Shown here: piece after piece, positions 6,848 through 15,749 of the stretch
Position numbering within the stretch: the first letter of the stretch is position 1
Layout of the letters: the number at the start of each line of letters is the position of its first letter
From: Gemmatimonadota bacterium
Lineage (GTDB): Bacteria; Gemmatimonadota; Gemmatimonadetes; Gemmatimonadales; Gemmatimonadaceae
Assembly (NCBI GenBank): GCA_002737115.1
Contig: NSHR01000029.1
Location: forward strand, 1-51,409
Length of the DNA: 51,409 nt
Direction of reading: 5' to 3'
Position numbers and translations under genes: made by a program
The notes under the pieces: model-generated
The model's database searches: none
What the model saw: only the letters and a program-made list of their open reading frames with translations
Told to the model about the DNA's origin: nothing

Positions 6848-8521
6848 ATGGGGGGGCACGAGGTTCCACGGGTGATCGAGTCGCCTGCCGATTTCCGTGG
6901 TGTGTTTCGCACCGACCTGCTCGCCCGGGCAATGTATGCCGAGGGTGCCGGGATCGCGCGGTGTGTGCCGGCGGGGGTGGCGGTACCGGCCGACGCCGAC
7001 GACGTGCCGACGCTCATGCGCTGGAGCAAGCGTGAGGGCGTGGCGCTGCTGCCGCGCGGCTCGGGGAGCGGCATGGCCGGCGGCGCCGTGGGCGCGGGCG
7101 TGATCGTGGACCTGAGCCGCCTCCGTCAGCTCGGCCCAGTCGACGTGGAGGCGCGGCGTATTCGGGTCGGTGCCGGTGTGACGCGCGGCGAGATCGACGC
7201 TGCCGCGCGGCGCGAAGGGCTGCGCTTTCCGGTGGATCCCTCAAGTGGCGCGTTTTGCACCATCGGCGGAATGGTGGGCGCCAACGCGGCGGGTGCCCGT
7301 ACGCTAAAGTTCGGCGCGACGCGGCCGTGGGTGCTGGGCGTGCGGTGCGTGTTCGACGACGGCACCGACGTGTGGGTGCGGCGTGATGCGCCGTGGCCAA
7401 TCGGCGTACCGGCCGTGCGACGGCTCTCCGAGGCGATGTCGCAGATCAGCGCCCAAGTCGGCCGCGACATCCCGGCCGACGCGCTGTCGCACCCTGGTGT
7501 GCGGAAGGAGTCGTCGGGCTATGCGATCGCCGAGGCGCTGCGCACCGACGGACACCTGGTGGATCTGCTGGTGGGCAGCGAGGGCACGCTCGCCCTCTTC
7601 ACGGAAGTGGAGCTCTCGCTGATTCCGGTGGCGGGGGCGACCGCGACCATTCTGGCGATTTTCGATTCGCTGGAGGCGGCCACCGCCTGTGCCGTCGAGG
7701 CTCGTATCGATGGCGCGACGGCCTGCGAATTGTTGGATCGCACCTTTCTCGATGTCGCGGCCACTGATGGCCCCACGGGTATTCCCTCGCACACCGAAGC
7801 GGTGCTGCTCATGGAGGTGGAAGGCGAATCAGCGGTCGCGGCGTTGCACGCCATGACTCAGCTGGCGGCGCGCGCCACGCGTCACGGCGCGAGCGACGTG
7901 CACACGGCGGCGGAGGCCGACGACGCGCATCGGCTGTGGGCGCTGCGCCACGCGGCGAGTCCCATTCTATCGCGCCTGGCGCCGCGGCTGCGCTCCATGC
8001 AGTTCATCGAAGATGGATGCGTGCCTCCCGATCGTTTTCCCGACTACGTGCGGGGCGTGCGCCGCGCGCTCGATCACTTTGACATGCCGGGCGTGATTTT
8101 CGGACACGCCGGCGACGCGCACGCCCATGTGAATCCGTTGGTGGACGTGACGCGCCATGGCTGGCGGGATCGCGTGGAGGGGATTCTCGATCGCGTCTGC
8201 GAGCTCACGGCGGTGCTGGGCGGCACGTTATCGGGCGAGCATGGCGATGGCCGGTTGCGGGCGCCGCTGATGGATCGCGTCTGGGGACTCGAAGCGCGAG
8301 CGGCGTTCGCGCATGTGAAGGACGCCGCGGATCCGTCTGGGGTGCTGAACCCCGGCTGTAAGATCGCTCACAGTGGCGACCGCGCGATCACGGCGCTCCG
8401 GCATGATCCTGACGCGGTGCCGCTGCCTGCCGCCGCCCGCTCGGCGCTCGACGAGATCGAGCGGACGCGGAGCTGGAACCGTTTCCGGTTAGACGCGATC
8501 GGTGGCTCTTCTTCGCGCTAA
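6848..8521 (+). CDS. FAD-binding (GlcD/YdiJ-type) oxidoreductase
   Basis: About 557 aa. It has a PCMH-type FAD-binding domain: LLPRGSGSGMAGG for the pyrophosphate loop, DPSSGAFCTIGGMVGANAAG, and HPGVRKESSGYAI, followed by the FAD-oxidase C-terminal domain ending in DPSGVLNPGCKIA. The HAGDAHAHVNP and GEHGDG motifs are typical of D-lactate, glycolate and D-2-hydroxyglutarate dehydrogenases. It resembles the flavin half of the ~1000-aa YdiJ-like enzymes but lacks their Fe-S half, and no Fe-S subunit gene is adjacent. The frame is open further upstream across the neighbour's promoter. ATG 6848 is chosen because conserved sequence starts shortly after it; GTG 6776 is an alternative. Confidence 0.8.
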   Translation: MGGHEVPRVIESPADFRGVFRTDLLARAMYAEGAGIARCVPAGVAVPADADDVPTLMRWSKREGVALLPRGSGSGMAGGAVGAGVIVDLSRLRQLGPVDVEARRIRVGAGVTRGEIDAAARREGLRFPVDPSSGAFCTIGGMVGANAAGARTLKFGATRPWVLGVRCVFDDGTDVWVRRDAPWPIGVPAVRRLSEAMSQISAQVGRDIPADALSHPGVRKESSGYAIAEALRTDGHLVDLLVGSEGTLALFTEVELSLIPVAGATATILAIFDSLEAATACAVEARIDGATACELLDRTFLDVAATDGPTGIPSHTEAVLLMEVEGESAVAALHAMTQLAARATRHGASDVHTAAEADDAHRLWALRHAASPILSRLAPRLRSMQFIEDGCVPPDRFPDYVRGVRRALDHFDMPGVIFGHAGDAHAHVNPLVDVTRHGWRDRVEGILDRVCELTAVLGGTLSGEHGDGRLRAPLMDRVWGLEARAAFAHVKDAADPSGVLNPGCKIAHSGDRAITALRHDPDAVPLPAAARSALDEIERTRSWNRFRLDAIGGSSSR

Positions 8522-8535
8522 ATGGCGCATAGTTG

Positions 8536-8550
8536 GCGCTATACTAGCGC
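8536..8550. terminator. Short inverted repeat between convergent genes
   Basis: GCGCTA-TAC-TAGCGC, a perfect 6-bp stem with a 3-nt loop, lies between the convergent stops of the FAD oxidoreductase and the MarR gene. A T-tract is lacking. It could act as a weak bidirectional terminator or a protein-binding palindrome. Confidence 0.35.
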
Positions 8551-9041
8551 TATAAATCACTCATTTCGGCGCGGATCACGGAGAGCAGCGCCAGCAGCGA
8601 TTGGCGCTGATCGGGTGTCAGCATAGCCATCGACGAGAGATCGGCGGCATCGATTTGCGGGTCAAGCGTGGCCAGGAGCGCCTCTCCCTGCTTTGTGATC
8701 TGGCAGAGCACCTGACGTCGGTCCGGGCGGGAGCGGTCACGGGTGACGAGCGACGCTTTCTCCAGCTTGTCGAGCAGACGGGTCACGGTGGACCCTTCGT
8801 CGATCATGCGGTCCCGAATGGCCAGCGTTGGCAGGCCCTCTTCGCCGGCGCCGCGCAGAATGCGGAGCACGTTGTACTGGGCGAGGCTCAGCCCGTGCGG
8901 CTCCACGACCCGGGCACATCGCCGGCTCACGACCGAGGCCGTCCGCAGCAGGGCGATCGTCGCTTCCTGAGACTGGGAGCGGAACGGCCGTCCTTGTTGG
9001 GTCTCCTCCTGTAGCGTGCGACCAGCAGTGCGTTCGGGCAT
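8550..9041 (-). CDS. MarR-family transcriptional regulator
   Basis: A 163-aa dimeric winged-helix regulator. The start is taken at ATG 9041 (MPERTAGRTLQEE); translation further upstream has no protein-like character. The fold is visible as SLAQYNVLRILRGAGEEGLP (helices before the HTH), IRDRMIDEGSTVTRLLDKLE (recognition region) and SRPDRRQVLCQITKQGEALL (the beta-wing, with the conserved DRR). Length is typical. Targets are unknown. The divergent neighbour is thyX, 114 nt away, and the intergenic region carries a GATATT-GGC-GATATT repeat at 9091-9105 that could be its site. Confidence 0.85.
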   Translation of the reverse strand: MPERTAGRTLQEETQQGRPFRSQSQEATIALLRTASVVSRRCARVVEPHGLSLAQYNVLRILRGAGEEGLPTLAIRDRMIDEGSTVTRLLDKLEKASLVTRDRSRPDRRQVLCQITKQGEALLATLDPQIDAADLSSMAMLTPDQRQSLLALLSVIRAEMSDL

Positions 9042-9090
9042 GGAGAGCGCGGAGGGGAGGCCGACGACCGGAGGGAGATGCGCCGCCGAT

Positions 9091-9105
9091 GATATTGGCG
9101 ATATT
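9091..9105. promoter_or_regulatory. AT-rich direct repeat in the MarR-thyX divergent spacer
   Basis: GATATT-GGC-GATATT is an AT-rich repeat with a 9-bp period in otherwise GC-rich DNA. It is placed 50 nt upstream of the MarR start and 51 nt upstream of thyX. A promoter element or regulator site is plausible from position only. Confidence 0.25.
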
Positions 9106-9155
9106 ACGCCATTACCGCACTGACGCCAGCGTTTCACTCACCCGATTTCTCCGCC

Positions 9156-9923
9156 ATGCCGCTCTCTGACGCCGCGATTCTCCGCGAGCCCAAGATTACC
9201 GTGCTCGCCCGTCCCCAGTTCGTCGAGGCCAGCCATCTGCCGGTGCAGTGGATCGGCGAGTCCACCGACGGCGAGCGGCTCGCCGAGTTTGCCGGCCGCC
9301 TCTGCTACATGAGTCAGCGCAATCCGGCCGGCCGGACCACGCGGGACTATCTCGAGAACATCAAGAAGCAGGGGCACGGCAGCGTGCTCGAACATGCGAG
9401 CTACTCGATTCTATTTGAGGGCGTAAGCCGATCGCTCACGCATGAACTGGTACGTCACCGCGCGGGCTTCGCGTACTCCCAGCTGTCGCAGCGCTATGTC
9501 GATGAAAGCGATGCCCAGTTCGTGATGCCGCCGGCCATGATCGGCGACGAGCCGCTCGAGCAGGCGTGGCGGACGCAGGTCACCAGCGCCGTGGAGAGCT
9601 ACATCGCGCTGGTGGAGTCGCTGATGACGCGCTACGCGTGGGTGGACGACAAAGTGCACCGCCGCAAGATGGCGCGTGAAGCTGCGCGGGGGGTGCTACC
9701 GAACAGCACGGAAACGAAGATCGTGGTCACCGCGAACGCGCGGGCATGGCGCACGATGCTGGAGCTGCGCTCGAGCGAAGGCGCTGAGCTCGAGATCCGC
9801 CGTCTCGCGGTGCTGGCGTTGCGCGTACTGCAGCAGGAAGCACCCGCGTTCTTCAGCGACTTCGAGATCTATGAAGGAGCGGATCGACGGGAAGCGGCAC
9901 GGATTTCGTACCACAAGGTGTAG
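9156..9923 (+). CDS. thyX: Flavin-dependent thymidylate synthase ThyX
   Basis: A 255-aa enzyme making dTMP from dUMP with methylenetetrahydrofolate, NADPH and FAD. The ThyX motif is present as RHRAGFAYSQLSQRY, followed by VDESDAQFVMP. The C-terminal substrate and FAD residues ARGVLPNSTETKIVVTANAR and LELRSSEGAELEIR are also present. The spacing between RHR and the SQR serine is 8 residues rather than the 7 of the classic RHRx7S motif. No folate gene or thyA is adjacent. Transcription probably ends at the strong hairpin 24 nt after the stop. Confidence 0.95.
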   Translation: MPLSDAAILREPKITVLARPQFVEASHLPVQWIGESTDGERLAEFAGRLCYMSQRNPAGRTTRDYLENIKKQGHGSVLEHASYSILFEGVSRSLTHELVRHRAGFAYSQLSQRYVDESDAQFVMPPAMIGDEPLEQAWRTQVTSAVESYIALVESLMTRYAWVDDKVHRRKMAREAARGVLPNSTETKIVVTANARAWRTMLELRSSEGAELEIRRLAVLALRVLQQEAPAFFSDFEIYEGADRREAARISYHKV

Positions 9924-9946
9924 CTTTGGTGCGCCGCGAAATACAT

Positions 9947-9981
9947 ACGGGCCGCGAACACGTGAAGTGTTCGCGGCCCGT
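9947..9981. terminator. Perfect 15-bp hairpin, bidirectional terminator
   Basis: The arms at 9947-9961 and 9967-9981 are exact reverse complements (ACGGGCCGCGAACAC) around a GTGAA loop. The hairpin lies between the convergent ends of thyX and the minus-strand gene at 10011. It lacks a long U-tract, so it may act together with Rho or as a 3'-end stabiliser for both transcripts. Confidence 0.75.
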
Positions 9982-10010
9982 GGTCCTTCATAGACGAAGC
10001 AAGTGTGAAC

Positions 10011-10568
10011 TCAGTCTCCCTCGACTTCGAAAGTGAACGCATCGGCCTGCCGGATGGAGTCCAGCCAGCTCTCGACCCCGGCATCATCTTCCAGCGACGG
10101 CCCGGCGCCGCCCAACGCGACCGCATCCGCGGACGCGAACGAAAAGCTCAGGGCCCGTTCGGTGCCTTCGGGCCAGTCCGGCATGGCCAGACCCGCCGCG
10201 ACGCGCCGAAGCGTCGAACCACACGTGCCGAGCAGCTCGGAGGCACGCGCCTCGAGTATCAGCAACGGTATATCAAGATCCTGCGTGACCAACCGACCCG
10301 TCGTTCCATCGCGCCAGGCCGAATCACCGACCGCACCGCGGTCCGGCCATACGCCCAGATGGCGCACGACGCCGGTGTGTGCTCCCAGTCGTTCACTCTC
10401 GACAGTGGCCGCGAGGGCCAGGGCCAGAGACTGTGCGTCGGCGACGCCGTACAGCGTGACGACTTCACGCCGCGAGCGAGTACCGAGGGGAAGCACGGGC
10501 ATCGAATTGACGTGCGCAACGACCGGCGAATCGCTCGAACGCGCCTCGAGTCGTACGAGGACGTCCAT
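10011..10568 (-). CDS. Protein of unknown function, acidic C-terminus
   Basis: A 185-aa soluble protein. ATG 10568 is chosen because AGGAGG lies just upstream on this strand, one of the clearest Shine-Dalgarno sites in the window. The body is mixed alpha/beta with no transmembrane segment or signal peptide, and the last ~50 residues are acidic (SLEDDAGVESWLDSI, FEVEGD). No family is recognised. It is followed by the shared hairpin terminator and preceded by a 129-nt gap containing the AGCAACTGCACC repeat, so it is probably transcribed alone. Confidence 0.65.
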   Translation of the reverse strand: MDVLVRLEARSSDSPVVAHVNSMPVLPLGTRSRREVVTLYGVADAQSLALALAATVESERLGAHTGVVRHLGVWPDRGAVGDSAWRDGTTGRLVTQDLDIPLLILEARASELLGTCGSTLRRVAAGLAMPDWPEGTERALSFSFASADAVALGGAGPSLEDDAGVESWLDSIRQADAFTFEVEGD

Positions 10569-10668
10569 GTTCTTGCCTCCTGTGTGAAAAAGGGTAAGCG
10601 CGGACAAGGCTACTCGTCGGGCACGTGCGCCGACCACGTGAATGACGCGCCGCCCTGTTGGTGAGCAG

Positions 10669-10692
10669 CAGCAACTGCACCAGCAACTGCAC
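10669..10692 (+). repeat. 12-bp direct repeat
   Basis: Two adjacent copies of AGCAACTGCACC between two minus-strand genes. Function is unknown; it may be an operator or a slippage product. Confidence 0.5.
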
Positions 10693-10697
10693 CTCGA

Positions 10698-11201
10698 CTA
10701 CACCTCAGCAGCACCTCTCGGGAAATCGTACCCTTCTCCGACCGCAATCCACACGCTGCTGAGTAACGCGACCGCCACTGCTGCTCCAATGACAACCACA
10801 CCGGGTGGCGTTGCCGTCACCGCGTACCCGATTCGCAACGTGGAGGGGAGCACCCACAGGGCCAGCATCGCGTACCCTGCCGCGACGAGCAGGGCGGCGG
10901 TGACGCGGGTGACGCCGCGCCACGGGAGCACCAGCAACGCGAGGAGCACGCCCCAGCCCGTCGCGATGACGAGATGATGCAGATAGCCGAGGGCGACCGA
11001 GGTCAGTGGCGCCGCCGACGACGCCACCCCGACCCGCTCGAGCAGCCCACGTCCGGCAAGCCGGAAGACGCGTCCGGCTTCGCCCTCGCGCCAGCCAAGG
11101 CCGAGCAAAGCGCCACCGGTCGCGATCGCGGTGAGCGTGCCGGCGGCGAGCGCGGCGTCGATGAGTTGCGTGAAGCGGCTGTGCGGGTTGCCGTGAGCCA
11201 T
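10698..11201 (-). CDS. Four-TM integral membrane protein of unknown function
   Basis: A 167-aa protein starting at ATG 11201 (MAHGNPHSRFTQ). Hydrophobic segments are visible at about residues 15-35, 66-92, 98-118 and 126-148 (for example LHHLVIATGWGVLLALLVLP and VVVIGAAVAVALLSSVWIAV). The N-terminal ~12 residues are polar. No family is recognised. It is divergent from the DUF1800 gene, sharing a 95-nt promoter region. Confidence 0.6.
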   Translation of the reverse strand: MAHGNPHSRFTQLIDAALAAGTLTAIATGGALLGLGWREGEAGRVFRLAGRGLLERVGVASSAAPLTSVALGYLHHLVIATGWGVLLALLVLPWRGVTRVTAALLVAAGYAMLALWVLPSTLRIGYAVTATPPGVVVIGAAVAVALLSSVWIAVGEGYDFPRGAAEV

Positions 11202-11296
11202 ATTCGCCGAAAGATAAAGCAACGCGAAAGGGCGGCACACTTAACGATGCCGCGGACCTTCCGTCATAACAAAAGACTTCACTCGAGGGTTCACGC

Positions 11297-13210
11297 GTGC
11301 CGCTTCGTCGTCCACTCCGTTTCTCCCTGATGGCCCTGCGCTTGGCCACGCTAGGCGCCGCGGTCACCGCTCCCTGTACGGCCGCTGCCCAGCACGCGTC
11401 TCGCGAACAGACGGCCGACCAGCAGATCCACCACGTGCTCAATCGGCTCGCCTTCGGCGCCCGACCGGGCGACGTGGAGGCGATCCGCGTCATGGGTGTT
11501 GATGCCTGGATCGACCGCCAGCTGTATCCGGAGCGCATTCCGGACGCCACCACCGAGCAGTTCGTGGCCCGCTTCCCGACGTTGGGTAAATCCGGGGAGC
11601 AGTTACTGGCCGACGCGCCACCGCCGGCCGCCATGCTGGCCCAGCTGCAGCGTCGCGGCGGCACCATGACGGCGGCGGATTCCGCCAGGCTGCGCGAACA
11701 GGGACGCCAGTCCTACGCCTTTGTGGGCGAGCTCGCCTCGAGCCGCGTGGCGCGCGCGGTGATCAGCGAGCGTCAGCTCAACGAAGTGATGGTCGATTTC
11801 TGGGAGAATCACTTCAACGTGTTCGCCGGCAAGGACCGCACGCGGTACTTCCTCCCGGAATACGATGCGCAGACGATCCGTCCGCATGCCCTCGGCACGT
11901 TCCGCGCGCTGCTGGGCGCCGTGGCCAAGAGTCCGGCGATGCTGTACTACCTCGACAACTGGCAGAGTGTGGCCGACAGCGGACGTCCCACGTTGCGCGC
12001 GGCGGCGCGTCCATTGAACGCGCGGCAGGCGGCGCGACGCGCGGCGGCGGTGCAGGCGCGCGTCGCGCAAAATCCGCAGCTACAGCAGCTGGCGACGCGC
12101 CGTCGTGGCCTCAACGAGAACTACGCGCGTGAACTGATGGAGCTGCACACGCTGGGCGTAGACGGCGGGTATACACAGCAGGACGTGATCGACGTGGCGC
12201 GCGCCTTGACGGGTTGGACGATCGCACGCGGTGCGCAAGGCGGCGGCTTTGCCTTTCGTGGGGAGGTGCACGACGCGAGCGCGAAGCAGATCCTCGGCAC
12301 GGCTTTCCCCGCGAACCACGGCATCGAGGAAGGGGAGGCCGTGCTCGATCTGCTGGCCTCGCATCCGAGCACGGCCACGTTCATCGCCACCAAGTTGGCG
12401 CGTCGCTTCGTGAGCGACACGCCGCCGCCAGCGCTAGTAGAGCGTGCGACGGCCACCTTCCGTAATACGCAGGGCGATATCCGGGCCGTCGTGCGCACGA
12501 TCGTGACGAGCCCGGAGTTCTTCGCATCGGCGAGCTACCGCGCCAAAGTGAAGTCACCATTCGAGCTCGTGGCGAGCACGATGCGGGCCATGAACGCGCA
12601 CCCCGATGCCACGCCGCGCACGTCACAGCTGGTGAGCCGCCTCGGGCAACCGATTTTCGGCCACCAGGCGCCCAACGGCTATCCGGAAACGGGCGAGGCC
12701 TGGATGAACACCGGCGCGATCCTCAATCGCATCAACTTCGGATTGGCCGCCGCGTCGGGTCGTGTGCCGGGCATCACCCTCGCGGCATGGCCGCTCACGG
12801 CGGAGCTGGCGACGACGTCGCGCGACGCCCAAGTGGACGGGGTAATCACGGAGTTATTCGGCGGCGCCGTGAGTTCCGACACGCGGCAGGTGCTGTTGAC
12901 CGGCACCAATCCGTTTCTGCAGCACCATGGCGGTGCCAACGATTCGTTGCTGGTGGCCGACGATGATGCGGCGATGATGGGTGGCATGGCCAGTGCCGAT
13001 ATGATGGCGAACGCGCGCAAACAGGCCGCCAGTGAACGCCGGGCGGCTCGGGCGCCCGTGGCACAGCAACAGCAGGCGGCTGGCCGCGAAGCGGTGCGCC
13101 CGTCGCGCGGCGCCACGCTCACGCAGTCGATCGGAGCGTTGCCGCCACTCACGGGATTTGCGCAGATCGTTGGCCTCGCGCTCGGGGCACCGGAATTTCA
13201 ACGCCGCTAA
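11297..13210 (+). CDS. DUF1800 family secreted protein
   Basis: A 637-aa protein with an N-terminal signal sequence (hydrophobic stretch then TAAAQ, about residues 8-32) and the DUF1800 body: HHVLNRLAFGARPGD, ELASSRVARAV, MVDFWENHFNVF, RGLNENYARELMELHTLGV, VARALTGW, and SPEFFASASYRAKVKSPFE. This family is regularly paired with DUF1501 proteins in Gemmatimonadota, Planctomycetota and Bacteroidota; its biochemical role is not established. A Gln/Arg/Ala-rich insert of ~60 residues near 570-615 is low complexity. It starts with GTG. The DUF1501 gene follows after 14 nt, surely in the same operon. Confidence 0.85.
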   Translation: MPLRRPLRFSLMALRLATLGAAVTAPCTAAAQHASREQTADQQIHHVLNRLAFGARPGDVEAIRVMGVDAWIDRQLYPERIPDATTEQFVARFPTLGKSGEQLLADAPPPAAMLAQLQRRGGTMTAADSARLREQGRQSYAFVGELASSRVARAVISERQLNEVMVDFWENHFNVFAGKDRTRYFLPEYDAQTIRPHALGTFRALLGAVAKSPAMLYYLDNWQSVADSGRPTLRAAARPLNARQAARRAAAVQARVAQNPQLQQLATRRRGLNENYARELMELHTLGVDGGYTQQDVIDVARALTGWTIARGAQGGGFAFRGEVHDASAKQILGTAFPANHGIEEGEAVLDLLASHPSTATFIATKLARRFVSDTPPPALVERATATFRNTQGDIRAVVRTIVTSPEFFASASYRAKVKSPFELVASTMRAMNAHPDATPRTSQLVSRLGQPIFGHQAPNGYPETGEAWMNTGAILNRINFGLAAASGRVPGITLAAWPLTAELATTSRDAQVDGVITELFGGAVSSDTRQVLLTGTNPFLQHHGGANDSLLVADDDAAMMGGMASADMMANARKQAASERRAARAPVAQQQQAAGREAVRPSRGATLTQSIGALPPLTGFAQIVGLALGAPEFQRR

Positions 13211-13224
13211 GCGAGGACCCGACC

Positions 13225-14532
13225 ATGTCTGCCTTCAACGATCCCGTGAATCGCCGGGTGTTTCTCAAGGGTGGTGCGCTGTCGCTGATCACACTGGGTC
13301 TCTCGCCCAGCTTCTTGCGGCGTACGGCCCTCGCGATGGCGCTGCCGCGCGCGGTGCGGGGCAAAACACTGATCGTACTCTTTCAGCGCGGTGCGGCCGA
13401 TGCGCTGAATGTGCTGGTGCCGTTCGGCGATAGGAATTACTACGCGGCGCGGCCGCAGCTCGCGATTGCCACACCCGCGCGCGTAGGCGGTACCGCGAAC
13501 GCCGCCGGCGCGGTCGACCTTGATGGGTTTTACGGATTGCATCCGTCCTTGGCGTCGTTCAAGCCGCTGTGGGATCGCGGGATGCTGTCGCCGATTCACG
13601 CGGTGGGGAGTCCGAGTGCCACGCGGTCGCACTTTGATGCGCAGGACTACATGGAAACCGGCACGCCCGATCGGAAGGGCACGACGGACGGTTGGCTCAA
13701 TCGCTACCTCGCGGTGGAAGGCACGTGCGAGGCGTCGTCGTGCAGCACCGGTGGGGCGACCGCACCGTTCCGCGCGGTCGCCATGACCGCGCAGACGCCG
13801 CGCATTCTAGAAGGTGCGAGCCCGGTGGTCGCGATGAACTCTCTCGACGAGTTCTCGATTCGCACCAACGGCGGTGAGGCCCAGCGTCGTATCGAAGCGT
13901 TGTATCGCACGGGCTCGTCGGACGTCGTGCACGGCAGCGGCAGCGACATGTTCGAGGCGCTCAAGGTGCTGCGCGCCGCCAATCCGCAGCAGTATCGTCC
14001 GGCGGCCGGCGCGGCGTATCCGCGTTCGCAGTTCGGTCAGCGATTACTGCAGATCGCGCAGCTGATCAAGTCTGGCGTGGGGCTCGAAGTGGCCTTTGCC
14101 GACGTGGGCGGCTGGGACACGCACGTGAATCAAGGCGGCGCGCAGGGGCAGCTGGCCGGGCGTCTTAGTGACTTCTCGCAGAGTATCGCGGCGCTGGTCG
14201 ACGACCTCGGCGACCGCATGGACGACGTGGTGATTCTCACCTGCTCGGAGTTTGGCCGCACGGTACGACAGAACGGCACGGGCGGCACCGATCACGGACA
14301 TGCGGGCGCGATGTTCGTGATCGGCGGCTCGCTGCATGCGCCCAAGAAAGTGCACGGCCGGTGGCCGGGGCTCGCGCCGGAACAGCTGTACGAAGGACGC
14401 GACCTCGCCCTCACCACCGACTTCCGTGCGGTGTTCAGCGAGATCGCCTCGAAGCATCTCGGCGCGGCGCACCTGCCGAAAATCTTCCCGGGCTATGGCG
14501 GCTTCGAGAAGGAGTGGCTGGGTGTGCTGTAG
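13225..14532 (+). CDS. DUF1501 family protein with Tat signal
   Basis: A 435-aa protein. The N-terminus NRRVFLKGGALSLITLGL is a twin-arginine signal, so it should be exported folded. DUF1501 features follow: TLIVLFQRGAADALNVLVP, YGLHPSLASFKPLWDRG, SHFDAQDYMETGTPD, FADVGGWDTHVNQG, LTCSEFGRTVRQNG and the GTDHGHAGAMFVIGG histidine motif. The family is related to the alkaline phosphatase/sulfatase fold, but its substrate is unknown. A good Shine-Dalgarno (GAGGA) precedes the ATG. Co-occurrence with DUF1800 suggests a shared, perhaps cell-surface, function. Confidence 0.88.
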   Translation: MSAFNDPVNRRVFLKGGALSLITLGLSPSFLRRTALAMALPRAVRGKTLIVLFQRGAADALNVLVPFGDRNYYAARPQLAIATPARVGGTANAAGAVDLDGFYGLHPSLASFKPLWDRGMLSPIHAVGSPSATRSHFDAQDYMETGTPDRKGTTDGWLNRYLAVEGTCEASSCSTGGATAPFRAVAMTAQTPRILEGASPVVAMNSLDEFSIRTNGGEAQRRIEALYRTGSSDVVHGSGSDMFEALKVLRAANPQQYRPAAGAAYPRSQFGQRLLQIAQLIKSGVGLEVAFADVGGWDTHVNQGGAQGQLAGRLSDFSQSIAALVDDLGDRMDDVVILTCSEFGRTVRQNGTGGTDHGHAGAMFVIGGSLHAPKKVHGRWPGLAPEQLYEGRDLALTTDFRAVFSEIASKHLGAAHLPKIFPGYGGFEKEWLGVL

Positions 14533-14669
14533 GCGCCACTTCGACACCGCCTGCGCGTGAACTGGTGTCGCGGCCGATGGTGGCGGGCGGTTAACTTCAA
14601 CCGTCATCACATTCGGCGTCGATCATCGCACGTCAGGAATGTCTTCTCCGCTACTGCACCGTCCGCACC

Positions 14670-15734
14670 ATGCCGCACAGATCGATCTTCATGAAGACAG
14701 CTGGTACGGTGGCCTTGGCGGCGTCCGCCCTGCTGTCCGCCACGGCGTACGCGCACCCGCGTGCCATCGTCCGGCTCGAGCGCTTGGACCGTGCCACGAC
14801 ACCGCTTGTTACGCCCCCAAAGGCCCAGCCGACCAAGACATCAGCAGCCACGCCAACCGGTCCGCGCGTTCCCAACGAGCTGGGGCGAATTCCGATCGTG
14901 GAGTGGCATCAAGTCGTCGCGGCCGATGGCACGTACAAGGTGTCGCGCGAGCGCTTCCGCGCCGAACTGCGCGAACTGCATGCGCGCGGTTATGTGCCGG
15001 TGAACCTGTCGGAGATGCTCGACAAGACGATGGACATACCGACGGGCAAGACACCGGTGCTGTTCACCTTCGACGACGCGTCGCCGAGCCAGTTCCGGTA
15101 TATCGAGCGTAACGGCACGCTGGTGGTCGATCCCACGAGCGCGGTCGGCATGCTGCTCGACTTCATCAAGGGGCACCCCGATTGGAAGCCCAAGGGGCTG
15201 TTCTGCGTGCTGCCGGCGGCCGAGGCCGGCCACGCATTTTTCGGCGACAAGGGCATCGACGGGCAAAAAACTGCGTGGCGCTTCAAGAAGGTGCAGTTTT
15301 TGGCGAGCCAAGGCTTCGAGCTGTGCAACCACACGTTGTGGCACGCGAAGCTCAGCAAGTATTCCGACGCGGTGGTCCAGGAACAGCTGGCCCGAGGCGC
15401 GATGGCGATCGACTCCGCCGTGCCCGGCTACACGGTGCGCGGGTTTGCCCTGCCCTACGGGTTGTGGCCGAAGAACCGCGCACTCGCCTTCAACGGCTCG
15501 TGGTACGACAAGAAGAGCAAGCGCAGCGTGCGCTACCGCCACGAGGCCGTGTTCGAAGTATCGGGTGGCCCGGCGCGCAGTCCGTACGATCCGGCGTTCA
15601 ATCCCAAGTCATTGCCCCGGGTGCCGCTGCAGGGCGGCACGAAACTGTCGACCACGCTCGACCAGATGGACAAGCCGGGGAAGTGGGCGCGCTACGTGTC
15701 TGACGGCAACCCGAAGACCGTCGCGAAGCCGTAG
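14670..15734 (+). CDS. Secreted polysaccharide deacetylase (NodB-like)
   Basis: About 354 aa; a start at ATG 14691 (MKTAGTVALAASALL) would give a cleaner signal peptide ending ATAYA. A Pro/Thr-rich linker precedes the catalytic domain. The NodB motifs are TFDDAS (residues 133-138, catalytic Asp and metal Asp) and HTLWH (H221, H225, the metal histidines). It also carries the family's RGFALPYGLWP motif. It is predicted to remove N- or O-acetyl groups from peptidoglycan or an extracellular polysaccharide. It lies downstream of the DUF1501 gene with a 137-nt gap, so it is probably a separate unit. Confidence 0.8.
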   Translation: MPHRSIFMKTAGTVALAASALLSATAYAHPRAIVRLERLDRATTPLVTPPKAQPTKTSAATPTGPRVPNELGRIPIVEWHQVVAADGTYKVSRERFRAELRELHARGYVPVNLSEMLDKTMDIPTGKTPVLFTFDDASPSQFRYIERNGTLVVDPTSAVGMLLDFIKGHPDWKPKGLFCVLPAAEAGHAFFGDKGIDGQKTAWRFKKVQFLASQGFELCNHTLWHAKLSKYSDAVVQEQLARGAMAIDSAVPGYTVRGFALPYGLWPKNRALAFNGSWYDKKSKRSVRYRHEAVFEVSGGPARSPYDPAFNPKSLPRVPLQGGTKLSTTLDQMDKPGKWARYVSDGNPKTVAKP

Positions 15735-15749
15735 CGCGATCGCCCGTCG

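Noticed and set aside
5965-7035. A 356-codon plus-strand frame opposite the squalene synthase gene
   Set aside because: Shadow of the conserved minus-strand gene; Arg/His-rich composition and no motifs.
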